A model generated the notes under the pieces. The model did no database searches. It was not told the origin of the DNA and worked only from the letters and a program-made list of their open reading frames with translations. Below are positions 1-12,590 of a stretch of 64,000 nt of DNA, in pieces. Source of the stretch: Pleurodeles waltl (Eukaryota; Chordata; Amphibia; Caudata; Salamandridae); NCBI RefSeq assembly GCF_031143425.1, contig NC_090440.1, positions 1,271,791,123-1,271,855,122 of the forward strand, written 5' to 3'. Position 1 is the first letter of the stretch; every line of letters begins with the position of its first letter. Position numbers and translations under genes: made by a program.

Positions 1-532
1 TAAGAAAAGTGGCCCTGCATCCAGTGCAGCGCTACTTTCCTTGCACCTCTTAGCACCCCTCTACTGCCACCATATGTGCACCGTATTTAAAATATGGCGC
101 ACCATACAGCAAGGTAGGGGGCAAAAGCGTAAAAATTCCTGACGCTATTGATGTACTCTGCAGGAGTAGTGGCAAAATGTTGACGCTACTCCTACAGAAT
201 ACATAGGGGCCCATTGTATTCAATTGCATGCCCCCTATTAACGCCTGCTCTGAGCAAGGGTTAAAAGTGCCGAACAAATTGGCTCAAGCAAATCTCTTAG
301 ATTTCCTTGCAGCATTTTTTCTCAACCCCCCCAACAGGGGAACATCCCCTTGCATACATTATGCCTGGTGAAGGCATAATGTGGCGCAAGGGTTTACAAA
401 GAGGCGCAATGCATGAATTGCACCACTTTGTAAATATGTCACATGTAAAAAGCCACTTTAGCGCTGCCTTAGCATAAAAAAATTACACTATGGCGGCATT
501 AAGGTGGTGCTATGGCTTCTTAAATCAGGCTC
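1..532. repeat. MITE-like non-autonomous element, copy 1 (left end cut by window)
   Basis: Non-coding dispersed element. It shares runs with 26735-26934 and 58681-59129: a GTGGCGCTGCA/TGCAGCGCCAC-type terminal hairpin, 'gcaccgtatttaaaat' and 'gacgctaatcctgc'-like segments, and a terminal TTAAAT motif. The window opens inside the terminal hairpin, so the true left end is missing. The right end near 532 is approximate. No ORF of interest. It abuts the 3' side of the minus-strand LINE remnant. Confidence 0.55.
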
Positions 533-544
533 TAAATTTTATCC

Positions 545-1262
545 GTCAGTTGGGAAAGCTTTGAATGGACTGCCAAATGACTATAGGAGTCTGTTGTAAT
601 AAGTTTCACTTTTGTTACCCTGAGTATTGCTTCTACTTTTGGACTTTGTAAGTGTGGGTTGAGTATACAGAGCTTCAAAGTTGAATTCCTTGCCTTATTT
701 ATCATTTTTTTTCATGTGTGGTTGAGGTGTCATTTGTTAAAAACCATGTGCCTAAATAGCTATATGATGCAGCATATCCCATCCAGTTTTGCAGTATTGT
801 GTCAGCTTCTTATTCCATTGGCCAAAAATCATCACTTTGGTTTTACATGCATTTACTTGTAGTTTATTGTGTGATTTGTATTTGTTCTGTTTGTCTGAGC
901 TGCATTGCATACCCATTTTGATCTCATCAAGAATAACCAGATCATCAGCATACCAGGTTAGTTGAATCATGTAAATTCCAAGTCTTGGTGGGAAGCCGTT
1001 GGACTTCAATAATATGCTCCCGCTATCTGCTGTATAGAGATTAAATAGAGTCAAGGTCAAGACGCTGATCTTTTTCAAGCCTTGACGTATACAAATTTTT
1101 TGGGTCGCTTTTTCACCAATTCCTATATTAACACTTACTCAGTTGTCCTAGTACAGAGAAATTATTGCTGTGAGCAAAGATTATGAAATGCTCCTTCTAC
1201 TTAAACCATAGTAGTTTACAGTCTACTCTAGCAAAAGCAGCAGAAAAGTCCCCAAAGCAGGC
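545..1262 (-). pseudogene. Decayed LINE ORF2: reverse transcriptase palm and downstream part
   Basis: Remnant of a non-LTR retrotransposon reverse transcriptase. Read on the minus strand from 1262, RT motif A appears as FGDFSAAFARVD. The catalytic box YADD is at 941-952, followed by the conserved KTKVMIFG (motif D region) and then YLGTWF near 740. Stops and frameshifts interrupt it. The fingers part of the same RT lies at 7802-8200, with a DNA transposon (1293-7801) inserted between the RT1-2 region and motif A. The fragments are colinear with 8960-9620 (endonuclease) and with the ORF1 remnants, so they represent one element. Clade not determined. Confidence 0.8.
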
Positions 1263-1292
1263 AAACAATTAGACCATGAGCCAGGACCCCAA

Positions 1293-1402
1293 ATTTAGGC
1301 CACTGGTACCACTCAGAGGGATGGGTTCTAGCATGATCTTTTGCAAGGTATGGATGCCTAGAGATGAAAAATATGTGATGGCAAATCATCACTCTTTGGT
1401 TT
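1293..1402 (+). repeat. Left terminal inverted repeat of DNA transposon
   Basis: Inverted match to 7676-7801, roughly 80% by eye over the inner 95 bases. The outer boundary (ATTTAGGCC, perhaps with a GACCCC extension) is approximate because the right copy has an extra ~15 bases next to it. Confidence 0.75.
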
Positions 1403-1689
1403 AACGGTTTTCATATTTTTGATGAATAGCAAACAATTTAATCATAATATGTGGAAAAATAAATCTAATTCCACCAGATTGGTTAAATTTAATATAATTT
1501 TAAAATAATTGTGTTTAGTGATTGTAATAATAGCAATATATGCCTTAAAATAATAACAATAAAACTGCATTTTACTCCTCATATAGTGATATAGATTATA
1601 TGCATAATTTTCACTTACAATTTCAAATAATAATAGTTGTCACTTCTTATATAGGCAATGTATGCCATCAGTGAACATAAACACAATTT

Positions 1690-4600
1690 TATCACTCACA
1701 TTTGTCGTCATCATCTTCTGAATGGGTTTCATCATTCTCTGTGTCTTTGATTTTCACAGGTGGGCAGTCTGCATGTCAGTGCACCTGAGGTCATTCAGAA
1801 AGCAGACAAATGTTGGCAGTTTGCAGTTCCTAATGCAGTTGCAAGTTAGTAGATCTAATACAGCCTGAGGTGCTGACTGCCCCTCCATCCAGTCCACTAC
1901 CAGTTGCTCTGCTCCCTCGTGTTTTTCCAAACTCCACTCTCTCCCAATTGGACTAGGTGTCTGTGGATCATTCAGAAGACATCTCTTGCTTACAGTGGCT
2001 TGAGAATTCACACTTTCAGCATGTTTCTTCAGACAGCCCCTGCAAAGTAGAAGTTGATGACTGTCTATCTCACCCTTCTTTGTGCAGAATAGGTGATATC
2101 TGAAGTCATTCACGTATGAACTGAAGATTTTGGTGCATACAACAGACACAAGAATTGCTCCATTTTGTTCATTAGTTTTTCAGGGAGCTCCCATTAATCT
2201 CTGAGCTGCAAAAATATTTCCTGTGCATGTCTGTTTGCAGACAGGATTTTGAATGTACTTACTTTTCCTTTTGCTGCAAATGCGCTTACTGTGTCACATC
2301 AGGTAAACGTATGGAGACCTGTCATAGCTCGACAAACATTTTCATCAAGAGTTGAAGCTATTTTCCCAATATCAAGGACTGCACGTGTATTTTAGTACCA
2401 CATTTTATAAACAATTTAGCCATGATTCTGTCATGGAATCCCAAACACATAATAAACATGTGGGTGTCATGGGAGCTTATCATTACTGCCCCATAACCCT
2501 CATTAGCAGCATGGGCAGCATGTAGCAACAAATTTCCATCTGCTTCTTTGTGTGTACAGTAGAGATCGGGCACTTCGCTGCTTCCTTCAGATGTGATTTT
2601 GTAGCATTTATTGTCACATTTTGCAAACAGTGTTTTATTCTCAAGTTTTATAAAAATACTCTGATTTCCTCTATTTGTTAACTAAAAATGCTATGAGAGT
2701 TGTTTAATTTCTTGCGTGGCTTAGGAATTTCCTCTCCTATTTGTCAATCTGGGAAGGTGAGATTCTCTGTGTAGGAAGCTGGCTCTCTATGTAGTGCACT
2801 AAAATGGAGTACACTATGCAGTGGATCCACAAAGGTTTACAGAGGTAGAAATAGATAGGCCTGGCACATTTTTTGTTGTAGTGGGCAAGCAGCTAGGTTT
2901 AACAAGGAGTTGTGTTAAGAATGTATTGTACTCACAGAGGCAATATATGAAACACACACTCAGAGAATGAATCTGAGACCAAGTTACTTTTATACATGCT
3001 TTGAACCCAAGAACCTTGTAATAAAGTAAGCAGTTTTAAAATGAAAATTACTCTGCTGTTTCAAAAATCGACAGTGAAATTTTCAGAGTCTTCAATGTCA
3101 GCCTATGGAAGGAAAACAGGAATGCAGTTTCTTAGGTAGGTACACAACTTACACAACTTACAACCCCAGTCTTCATGTTTTCAGGCTAGCACCAGCCAAG
3201 AGTCAGGTGGGTACCAAGTGTGCACCCACAGCGGCATGAGGGTGGCAGGGTGCCAAGGTCGAAGTTAGAGTTGGTTCCCAATGTTAGTCAATGGAGACTG
3301 AGTGGACTGAAGACGTGCTGCTCACAGTTAAGTGCAGGCGGTGTCAGAGGTGGGTCTCCGGGGGTTGAGGCAAGCACCGGGTGGAGCCACAAGGCAGCAC
3401 CAAATTTACACCCTCAGCTGCACAGTTGTGGCTGGGTGCAGTGTGCCAACACAGCATTGCACATCCTATGCTATCCAATGGAGACAGGGGTTATCCGCTT
3501 CACCTACTTACAGGTGAGTAGAGTGGGGTCAGAGGTAGATCTCTCTGGAGTTTGATCCAAGGACAACGGGGACCACCAGGCAGCATCAAACTTACACCCT
3601 AAGTGGTACAAGGTCATCCTAGTATAGAGTGCAAACACAGCATCCCGCTCCCAATATTAGTCAACGCAGGAGATCACTTAGAAAAGTGCTGCGGACTCTG
3701 GCCCGTGTGCCGGGAAAGGTGAACCCACTGCTGTCCGGGTAAATTAAGATGCCAGGAGTCATAGGGATACTAATAGTCTAGCTCCCCAAGGCTCCCCAGA
3801 GGGTCTGGATGCAGGGGTGTCATTTGGCATCAGAACCAGGTTACTGGACAGGTTGCGGTCAGGATTTAGGCTGCAAGCATTGCTGTGGAGTCTGGCAGAG
3901 GTCAGCCTACGATGGACTCTGGGTCAAAAACCCAGGAGAATCTTCACTGGTCTGGTGGGCCACTTGGACTCGGGCCATGGGCGTCGGGTGCAGAGGTGGT
4001 TCCAGGCAGCGGTTTCGCGGTTCCACAGGCAGACTTCATTTTTCTTTAGGGATGTTTCTTTTAGACAGGTTCCCTGTCCACTGACGTTCTTGTTCTTTAT
4101 TGAAGGCAGGCATTCCTCCCAAGGCTTTGGGGGTCACCGGGTGCAGGACACATGTCTTCTGGGAACAGGTTTCTTTGAAGGCTGCAGACAGGCAGGTAGG
4201 GCTGGGACCAAGTCAGTTGGTGTCTTCAGTCTTCTCTGCTGGGTGACTTCTGTTTTGTCTGTCTCTTCTTAGATCAACAGGAATCTGATTCTAGGGTTCA
4301 GGAGTACCACCTAACTATTGAATTTATTGGAGTTACAGAGAGTGCCATGTGATAGCTAATGGTCTACTCACCTTTAGGGTGACTACAACCTTCCTAGGAC
4401 CATCTCCTTTAGGAAGTGGCATAGCCCTAACCCCATTGGCCTAATTCCTCCCATGCAAGATCGAGGAATTTAAAAAGCAGTGTCACTTCAGCTCGTCCAC
4501 ACTAAGGGTGGAACTTGCATGAAGTGGGCACTACTCCTAATTTACATAATTTTCCCACCATTCCTGCTACCAAAAGAGGTGTTAGGAACTGGGGGTTGGT

Positions 4601-7245
4601 ATCCTCCACCATTTGGAGAGGTCTGCGTTGAATTTCAAAGGCAAAAATGTGCTCTCCATCCTGGAATGTCCATCCTGCCTGGGAGAGGAGGTCACACATT
4701 TGCCCAGAGCAGATCTTTGCTTTGTAACCCTTGGCTCTCAACTCAGGGGTCCAGAACTCTGTCTAAAGGGGCTGCACTGGTTCTGATCAGTTAGTGCCCA
4801 CTCTAGGAGTTGGTAGGTTTCAAGGGGGCACCTCTAAGGTTTCCTCTGAGTGCATGTATTAATAAATCCATCACTAGATTCAGTGAGTGTTAATTAATAT
4901 GATTTGTTTGATATCAAACGTCCCTATTTTCAGTGAAGTCATTCTGAAGGTGGAGAACCCGTACTGACCAGTGTCCAGCACAAGTACTTAAAATGGCTTT
5001 ACTCTTTTTTAAGCTTACTATCTCTTAGAATAAACAAAGACATAGTAGGGAGATATCTGCTCATGCAGTTATGCCCTCACATGTAATATAATACACCCTG
5101 CCTATAGTGCTGGAAGGCCTGCCAGAGGAGTGACGTTCATATATTACATGCAGTGTGCAGGGGACACGGTACACATGCTGTGTGTCATGTTGTGTTTTCA
5201 TTTCAGGTCTGCACCAAGACTCCCAGCCTGTGAAGGCAGCACTGTTTACACTTAGGTGAGAGGGTCCCTGAGAGTGGCACAATTTGTGTTGTAGCCCTCA
5301 GAGTCTTTTCTTTAGTACTCCATGCCCTAGGTACTAGGGCTACCATTTACTAGTGACTTACAGTGGCAACTTAATGTTTGCCAATTGGCAAAAATGACTG
5401 TGCAGTTTTAGGGAAAGACATCTGGCACTGGGGACCTGTTTAGCAGGGACCCAGTGCACTTTCAGTTGAAAGTGTACCAGAAACCAGGCAAAAAGTGGGT
5501 GGGTGATGATGTCAAAAGAGGCACTTTTCAACAGTCTGTTACTGGTGCCCGAGTTCTCCTCTGAGTGTCCTTTCGCTGTTCTTTGCTGTTCATTGTATGT
5601 ATAGTATAAATCATCGATTCTTTGTCTCCTATTTCCTTCCGGCACAGCCATGGACAAGACAGACATAGCCACCTCTTAAAAGTCTGATTCTTCTCCTTTT
5701 ACTCCTCAAACAAGAACAGTACCATAAATCACGATGCCTGAATTTGCAGGTATTTCCTCAGTAGGGGTAACATTTTTCTGAAAATATGTTGCTAAAACAG
5801 CTTTATTTTTATTTCAAAACAGACCTTCTGGAGTTGCAAAAGCCCATTGTAAAGGTCCTAAGGGATGAGAGAGTACATCCTCCATTTGAAGGTTCAGATT
5901 CTGTGCTGTCCCAATGATTCAACCAACTAGTGCTTTGTCTGCTTTTATGATAATTGTCCTCCCATTGCTGTCTGTTCGCTGTCTTCTTCATTGACATATT
6001 AGTGAAAGTTTTTAGTTTGTTCATTTTCATTGGGTCATGACCCTTCTTAATAACTGGATTATTCCAAGTTGCTCAAGTTTGAAGTCAGGGTAGCACTGTT
6101 CACCTATTTCATGTGCCTTCATTATGTTTTCTATTTGCTGAGATTACTTTTTTGCAATGGAGAGACTAAGGAGGTTATAGGGCCCAACAAATGGGTTTAT
6201 CCAGCTTTGAACCAGACTAACAACTCTCCACACAGTAGCTTCATTTTTTCAATTTAAGACTTATGTAGGTCTCCATGAATAAGATCTGATCTGTTGTTAT
6301 AAATCATTTTCCTTATCTGACCTAAAAAATGCACTTCTGTGTTTAGCCGTCATATAATATCTTTTCACAGCACCTTGCCTTGAGGTTGAACCTTATTGTG
6401 CCAATCAGAGTCTGTGTGTCTTTGTTGACTGTTACCCCCATCTTTTGATTGACCAAATTCATCCAAACGGATTGATATCTGACAGATAAACTGAAAAACA
6501 TCAGTTGAGGACGTTGTGGTGTATCTCTGGATGTTTCACTGAAAGTAATGTCATTTAAGCATAGTATACAGGAAGATATGTAGCATAGATCATCCTGTCA
6601 TACACAAAACATCATGGGATCATAGAGCGCATGGTGGCAATATGTGAATGCCAATGTCCTTCTCCAGCAGCATGCAGCACGTCCTGTAGCATGACACTAT
6701 CAGGTTGGGCCAATAATGTTTCTTGTTTTTTTCAGAATATGTGCAGGCTGTCACCAACCTCGGAGTCCAATTTTCTTCTAATATTCTTCCCTGGTTGATT
6801 TGTCTTTTCCCTGAATATCTCTGCATGTCATGAGGGTTTCAAGTCTTTCAGTGAGAGTTGTCACACGGACTACCTCTTTATTAAGAAGGATCACAGTCCT
6901 GATGTTTTGAAATAGTTCATCTTTCATTTTTTTTTATGATCAGTTTGCATGCTAGATGCCTGATCTTCCTCCTTTCTTTGTGTAGTTCCTATGACAAGAT
7001 GCATGATAATGGGCTTCTGCAGCCACTGTGTCCCTCCTACTAATGGCTAAAATCTTAGAATCGCAATTAATCATTGCACACTCTTGAAGTGTTTTGTCAA
7101 CTCTGAGCTCCAAGGCCTTGATTAATTTCTCATGCACTGATGTTCCTTTGTAGCATTTTATCTTTACATAAAATATACATTCTCCATTATACAATTTTGA
7201 ATTTAATGATGTCCTTTTATTTAAGCAGTTTAAACGTGCACACAC
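1690..7245 (-). pseudogene. Decayed gene of unclassified DNA transposon (CDTVSAF family)
   Basis: Colinear minus-strand fragments make up this gene. The N-terminal part (7245-6952) has a CIFYVKIKC pair and a region ending in AEAHYHASCHRNYT. A middle part at 6030-5540 includes RRQRIDDLYYTYNEQQRTAK. After the solo LTR comes 2573-2358, with KEADGNLLLHAAHAA and SSHDTHMFIMCL. Next is a motif of the form HTFT-stop-CDTVSAFAAKGK (2262-2320), then 2149-1754 with APQAVLDLLTCNC and RCTDM, and an acidic tail (HSEDDDDK) near 1700. I recognise these blocks as a recurrent family of transposon-associated uncharacterised vertebrate proteins. The catalytic role is unknown to me, though the paired acidic motif could suggest a nuclease-like fold. 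Several in-frame stops and frameshifts make it a pseudogene. Confidence 0.7.
2770..5533. mobile_element. Solo LTR (TGTAGGAAGCTGGC family)
   Basis: It starts TGTAGGAAGCTGGC and ends TTTTCAACA, giving TG...CA ends. It is flanked by CTCTG (2765-2769) and GTCTG (5534-5538), a 4/5 target duplication that indicates age. Its start resembles the LTRs of the 10.5-25.4 kb array (TGTAGGAGGCTGGC). Its right part carries the same CACTGGGG...CAGGGACCCAGTG palindromic unit at about 5428-5461, followed by a CAAAAAGTGGG...AGAGGCACTTTTC end. It splits the gene of the DNA transposon. Only one LTR is present, as expected after LTR-LTR recombination. ORFs up to 151 codons inside it lack recognisable motifs. Confidence 0.75.
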
Positions 7246-7675
7246 TCATTCCACCATCATTACTGACACTTTCTTCAGCTTTTCGCTTAGAAGTCAGTAA
7301 ATGTCTCCTCATAGTAAACTGGCACATGCACTTCCGGTGGTAAAGTACTCTGGGAGCAGTGTTGCATTCCACATTTCACCATAAATGTATTGTACATTCG
7401 GGATCAGAGGGGCAGGATGTGCTTGTTTCAGTCTTCTTCAAGATGCTGCAAGGTCACTCACCACCAGCTCATGAAAAACAAAAATAATTAAAAAATGTAA
7501 ACATTTTACTTGGTGTTCTTAATATAATCATAATTACTATTATACTTATTATCAATGTATATAATCACATTTACTGTAATTGTAATTTTCAATAAGGAAA
7601 TTCACAATAATAAAAATCTTGACAAAAAATTCCATTTGCATCAAGGTATCTTGAGAGTGGAGTGGTAACTCACAA

Positions 7676-7801
7676 AAGGCAAAGAGTTATGACTTGCTAT
7701 CACATATTTTGCATCTCTAGGCATCCATAACTTGCCAATAGCTCGTATTAGAACCCATCCCCCTAAGTGGTACTGATAACATGGTTAGCTCAAGGCCTAA
7801 A
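7676..7801 (-). repeat. Right terminal inverted repeat of DNA transposon
   Basis: Inverted counterpart of 1293-1402. It ends in GGCCTAAAT and then abuts LINE reverse-transcriptase sequence (reverse complement reads QTGFRENSFTQDNII close by). Confidence 0.75.
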
Positions 7802-8200
7802 TGGAGGTCTAGATGGAAGCATTGAACAATGTATCATGCATTATAGGGCTATGATGTTGTCCTGGGTGAAAGAATTTTCCCTGAATCCTGTCTGTTACAT
7901 TGATACTATTTTTTCCGCTTTGGCACATTCTTCACTTTCTGCCAGTAATATCTTGGCATAATCTTTTTCTTCCACATCCAGCAGAACAATCAACTGATAG
8001 TTGGTTTGATCAGTGTTGTCACCTTTTTTGTATGTTGGATTAGCAATGGACCCTCTCCATGAATCTGGTATGAGTGTGTTGATAAATGATGAAGTATAGT
8101 GTGGAGTTAACCATTCATTCCAAAAGTCAATAACTGCTTTAAATAATGAACCTGGGAGGCCATTTGGCACTGGTTCTCCATCTTTTTTCATTGACTGCAG
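7802..8200 (-). pseudogene. Decayed LINE ORF2: RT fingers domain
   Basis: Minus-strand translation shows PVPNGLPGSLFK (a degenerate GPDGIP motif), PDSWRGSIANPTYKKGD (cf. PxSWKxSxIxPIxKKG), NYQLIVLLDVEEKDYAKILL (NYRPISLLxxxxKxxAKLL) and QTGFRENSFTQDNII. This is the standard order of RT motifs 0-2 of non-LTR elements. It carries a stop after KIVSM. It is continued after the DNA transposon by motif A at about 1215-1262. Same element as the endonuclease remnant at 8960-9620. Confidence 0.8.
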
Positions 8201-8959
8201 TGTCTTTTTTATTTTGGTCTCAGTAATAATTGTTTCTTTTGCTGTTAGTTTGATAACATTTTCTTATGAGTCTCTTGAATCATGTTGTCTGCATACAGGC
8301 CTTACACATAGGTAATCTACTGTGCCACTGTGACTCCATTCCCACTCACAAATGATTTATTTAGCGTGTTAAACATGGTCCCAGAATTTTGCCTGATTGT
8401 ATTCCCCCAGCAACGTATAGATGCATCCAGTGGGCTTCCCTGGGTTTTGCCTTTTCTACCTAGAGCAATGTTCAATATTGTTTTTTCGCTTGTTTTAGCC
8501 CCACTTTCAGACTTTCATTCTTTCCATTTTTTTAAGTTGTCTTGCTGCCGTCCACACAGCTGTTTTGCATATTCTTACTTTTATAGTGTACTATTTTTTT
8601 TCTTCTGTTGAATAATCTTTTTGTGTTTTGTCTTCCTTTGTGCTCTGTGTTAAGCACTTTTCTAGTGAGAATATTACTTAGGACCATATTCCTGGGAACT
8701 GGTCTTCTTTGTTTAATAGGTCTAACTGATTTTCCCTCTGATGCTTTTTTTTAACAGTGAATGAATCGAGCCTGAGAGATCATATTTCACTTCACTCTTT
8801 TCACTAACTCGGTGGTCTCAATTCTTCTTGAGCCCCCCAGTATATCGAGCTCCTCAGGCAGATTGTGTTCGACCAGTAGATTGACAATCAGTGGATAGTA
8901 GTCATTCTCATAACATTGTACGATTTCATACTGTTCACTAACAGATAGTAGCAAGTCTG
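8201..8959 (-). pseudogene. Decayed LINE ORF2 linker between endonuclease and RT
   Basis: Lies between recognisable endonuclease and RT blocks on the minus strand. Translation gives scattered open stretches such as KMERMKVKW and TIITETKIKKTLQSMKKDGEP leading into the RT, broken by stops. No independent motif; assigned by position only. Confidence 0.5.
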
Positions 8960-9620
8960 TGACAAATGTATAATCAACTGTTGTAATCCCGGTATATGAG
9001 CCTGGAATAACTAGTTTTTTTGTTTCTGATGTTATGCCAATATTATTATAATGTCAGATTCAAAACAGTAGTAAGATGTTAAGTTGTTTGGGTAACAGGT
9101 CCAGCCCCGCTAGTGGTCATTGTTGATCAATGTGTCGGTAATTGACTAAATAATGTAAGTTAAAATCCCTTGTCAGGATCACTTCCCGATCTGCATAGTA
9201 ATGAAGGAGATCATGGAGGATTCCACAAAAGTCTAACATTATTGTCTTTCGGTCTCCTCTATGTAAATGTAAGTATGTGCTAATAAGTAGTGCTTTTTTG
9301 TACTGGCCACCTATCCTTAAGTGATCAAGCGTTATCACTTGAAGAGCAGCGATTTGAGCTATCAAGACAACAATTTCCTTAGTGCATTGGATATGTAAAT
9401 AGTAAGCCCCCAGGTTTGCTTGCCATACTTGCTGGCTTTTGTACCCTGCTGATTGATTGTATACAACCCCTATATGTGATAAGGGTGTTTGGCACATGTT
9501 TCTTGTGTGCAAATGATATCAGCGCATTTTAAAAAATTAATCACATTTGATGAATTCAATATTTGCTCTAAGCCAGCAACATTCCATGGGATAACCTTCA
9601 AGTATTTCTTATTTGTTTAG
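8960..9620 (-). pseudogene. Decayed LINE ORF2: APE-type endonuclease
   Basis: AP-endonuclease-like domain that nicks target DNA in non-LTR retrotransposition. On the minus strand, VIPWNVAGLEQ near 9600 matches the opening WNxxGL motif and CADIICTQET supplies the QET glutamate. Further on, VILTRDFNLHYL matches (GD)FN with glycine replaced by arginine. Frame changes and stops show decay. The sequence just upstream on this strand (9621-9860) reads as the end of an ORF1, overlapping or abutting ORF2. Confidence 0.8.
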
Positions 9621-10461
9621 CTATTTTTCTGATGTTTGTATTAGGAATAAGTAGAACCTGTGTGGAAGGCAGACAGCTCCAGTCTGTATCTATATCTTGA
9701 TGCTGTTTGGGGGCAATAGTACATTTCCTTTCATTTTGGTTATTGAGTTCAACCCTAATTATGTGATTTGACACAAACTTAGAATCAGTAATATTGCTTG
9801 TCGCCTTGGGAATACTTTTAGATATCTTGCGGACAGCATCCTTCTTTTAAGGGGATATTAATACTGGGCGATATCTCTCGACCTCTCTGTACTGAAGTGC
9901 ACCCCCACTGGGAAAATTAATGCTTCTCACAGTGTACCAGTGCTACCTGCTCCTAATTCCACCAGGTTACAACGTTTACCTCTTTAAAATTCAAGGTTGA
10001 GAGTACCTTAAATTGAATACTTTTTAGGTCCTCCCACCCCAGATGTTTAAGTGTGTGGATATGTTTTAAGAGACAGAAGAAAGGAGTATATTCGATCTAT
10101 TTAAAATGTTTCTATTATCTATTGAGCATAGTTTTGAAGTGAATCATTACCCTACAAGGGATTCCTTACTGTCTTCTAGTTATCTAAGTTCACCTGGACA
10201 TTGCAAGACCACCTTTGGCCTATTTAACTGTTGTTATTTGGATAAGCAAAGCATTTGCTCTTTTAATGTCGCTCAAGGCTTCCCTTAATGTCTAATTTGC
10301 AAGATCAGTATTGTTATGTGCTTCTTTGGTTTGTCCAACTGTAATATCTTGTTGTAGACTAATGTTTTCCCATGATGTACTGCCTCTGTTTTGTTGAATG
10401 TGTGGTTGTTGTTTTCTTGGTTTATTTATCGGGCTAGGAACATTCCTTATTATGAGGCTTT
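9621..10461 (-). pseudogene. Decayed LINE ORF1, 3' part
   Basis: Minus-strand translation has long open segments without a recognised domain (for example DAVRKISKSIPKATSNITDSK and NIRKIAKQIRN next to the endonuclease start). It is polar and low in complexity, as is usual for long ORF1 proteins of this group. It continues on the far side of the LTR array at 25421. Assigned mainly from position and open frame, not homology. Confidence 0.45.
10457..10461 (+). repeat. Target site duplication GCTTT, left copy
   Basis: GCTTT directly before the first LTR base (10462). The same pentamer follows the last LTR at 25416-25420. Five bases is the usual length for Ty3/Gypsy integrases. Confidence 0.85.
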
Positions 10462-12533
10462 TGTAGGAGGCTGGCCTGGTTTGTAGTGGGTACCAAGGGG
10501 TACTTACTCTCTGTACCAGGTACAGTTATCCCTTATTAGTGTAGAAGAGGTTTTTTTAGCAGCTTAGGCTGATAGAAGGTAGCTATAGCAGAGCAGCTTG
10601 GGCTGAACTAGGAGACATGCAAAGCTCCTACTATACTACTTATATCACTTAGCACTATATCATAAGAAAACACAATACTCAGATATACTAAAATAAAGGT
10701 ACTTTATTTTTATGACAATATGCCAAAAGTATCTCAGTGAGTACCCTCAGTATGAGGATGCCAAATATACACAAGATATATGTACACAATACCAAAAATA
10801 TGCAGTAATAGCAAAAGGAAGTAATGCAAGCAGTGTAAAGTTACAATAGATTGCAATAGGAGCACATAGGTGTAGGGGGAACACAAACCATATACTCCAT
10901 AAGTGGAATGCGAACCACGAATGGACCCCAAACCTATGTGAGCTTCTAGAGGGTCGCTGGGACTGTCAGAAAACAGAGAGGGTTAGAAAAATAGCCCACC
11001 CCAAGACCCCGAAAAGTAGGTGCAAAGTGCACCTATAACCCCCAGAGAGCACAGAAGTCGTGATAGGGGGATTCTGCAAGGAAAACCAACACCAGCAAAG
11101 CAACAACAGTGGATTTCCGGACCTGAGTACCTGTAAGACAAGGGGACCAAGTCCAAGAGTCGCAACAGTGTCGAGAGTAGGCAGGAGCCCAGGAAATGCC
11201 AGCTGAGGGTGCAAGGAATCTGCCACCAGATGGAAGAAGCTTGGTGTTCTGCAAGAACGAAGAGGACTAGGAACTTCCCCTTTGGAGGATGGATGTCCCA
11301 CGTCGTGAAGAAGCTTGCAGAGGTGTTCCCATGCAGAAAGACCGAAACAAGCCTTGCTAGCTGCAAGGGTCGCAGTTAGGGTTTTTGGATGCTGCTGTGG
11401 CCCAGGAGGGACCAGGATGTTGCCACTTGGATGAAGAGACAGAGGGGGCGCCCAGCAAGTTAGGGAGCCCTCACAGAAGCAGGCAGCACCCGCATAAGTA
11501 CCGGAACAGGCACTTGGAAGAGGAGTGAACCGGAGTCAACCCGAAGTCAGAAAAGGGAGACCCACGGCACCGGAGGACAACTCAGAAGGTTGTACACTGC
11601 AGCTTAGAGTGTCGGGGACCCACGGTTGGCTGTGCACAAAGGAAATCCTGGAAGAGTGCACAGGAGCCGGAGCAGCTGCAATCACGCGGTACCCAGCAAT
11701 GCAGTCTAGCATGGGGAGGCAAGGACTTACCTCCACCAAACTTGGACTGAATAATCACTGGAATGTGGGAGTCACTTGGACAGAGTTGCTGAGTTCCAGG
11801 GACCACGCTCGTCATGCTGAGAGGGGACCCAGAGGACCGGTGATGTAGTCTTTTGTTGCCTGCGGTTGCAGGGGGAAGATTCCGTCAACCCACGGGAGAT
11901 TTCTTCAGAGATCCTGGTGCAAGAGGAGGCAGGCTACCCCCAGAGCATGCACCACCAGGAAACAGGCGAGAAAGCCAGCAGGATGAAGCGATACAAGGTT
12001 GCAGTAGTTGTCTTTGCTACTTTGTTGCGGTTTTGCAGGCGTCCTGAGCAGTCAGCGGTCGATCCTTTGGCAGAAGGTGAAGAGGGAGATGCAGAGGAAC
12101 TCTGATGAGCTCTTGCATTCGGTATCTGAAGAATTCTGGAACACACTGGAGGAGCTCTGCGCAACTCCCCTCGGAGGTGCAGGTCAGGGGAGTGGTCACT
12201 CCCCTTTCCTTTGTCCAGTTTCGCCGCAGGGCTGGGGGATCCCTGAACCGGTGTAGACTGGCTTATGCAGAGATGGGCACCATCTGTGCCCATCAAATCA
12301 TTTCCAGAGGCTGGGGGGAGGCTACTCCTCCCCAGCCCTGACACCGTTTTCCAAAGGGAGAGGGTGTAACACCCTCTCTCTGAGGAAGTCCTTTGTTCTG
12401 CCTTCCTGGTCCAGTCCTGGCTGGACCCCAGGAGAGCAGAAACCTGTCTGAGGGGTTGGCAGCAGTAGCAGCTGCAGTGAAACCCCGGGAAAGGCAGTTT
12501 GGCAGTACCCGGGTCTGTGCTAGAGACTCGGGG

Positions 12534-12590
12534 GATCATGGAATTGTCTCCCCAATGCCAGAATGGCATTGGGGTGACAATTCCATGATC
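12534..12590. repeat. 57-nt conserved LTR hairpin (LTR 1)
   Basis: Arms of 27 nt, starting GATCATGGAATTGTC, with a single mismatch and a GAA loop. Also at 18553-18609 (same single mismatch) and, partly decayed, at 24588-24644. Confidence 0.9.

Larger units (their letters stand above)
1293..7801 (-). mobile_element. DNA transposon with ~100-bp TIRs, split by a solo LTR
   Basis: The left end (1293-1402) and the right end (7676-7801) are inverted copies of about 100 bp. They share GGGATGGGTTCTA, TATGGATGCCTAGAGATG, AAAATATGTGAT and the outer ATTTAGGCC. A decayed gene on the minus strand lies inside. The element interrupts a LINE reverse transcriptase between motifs, which defines the insertion independently. 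Without the solo LTR at 2770-5533 it is about 3.7 kb. No convincing target duplication could be fixed because the outermost bases are uncertain, so the superfamily is left open. Confidence 0.75.

Noticed and set aside
3817..4272. 151-codon ORF
   Set aside because: Lies inside a solo LTR, without domain, in an overlapping set of frames.
1293..7801. Target duplication for the DNA transposon
   Set aside because: The outermost bases differ between ends and no flanking direct repeat of three or more bases is convincing.
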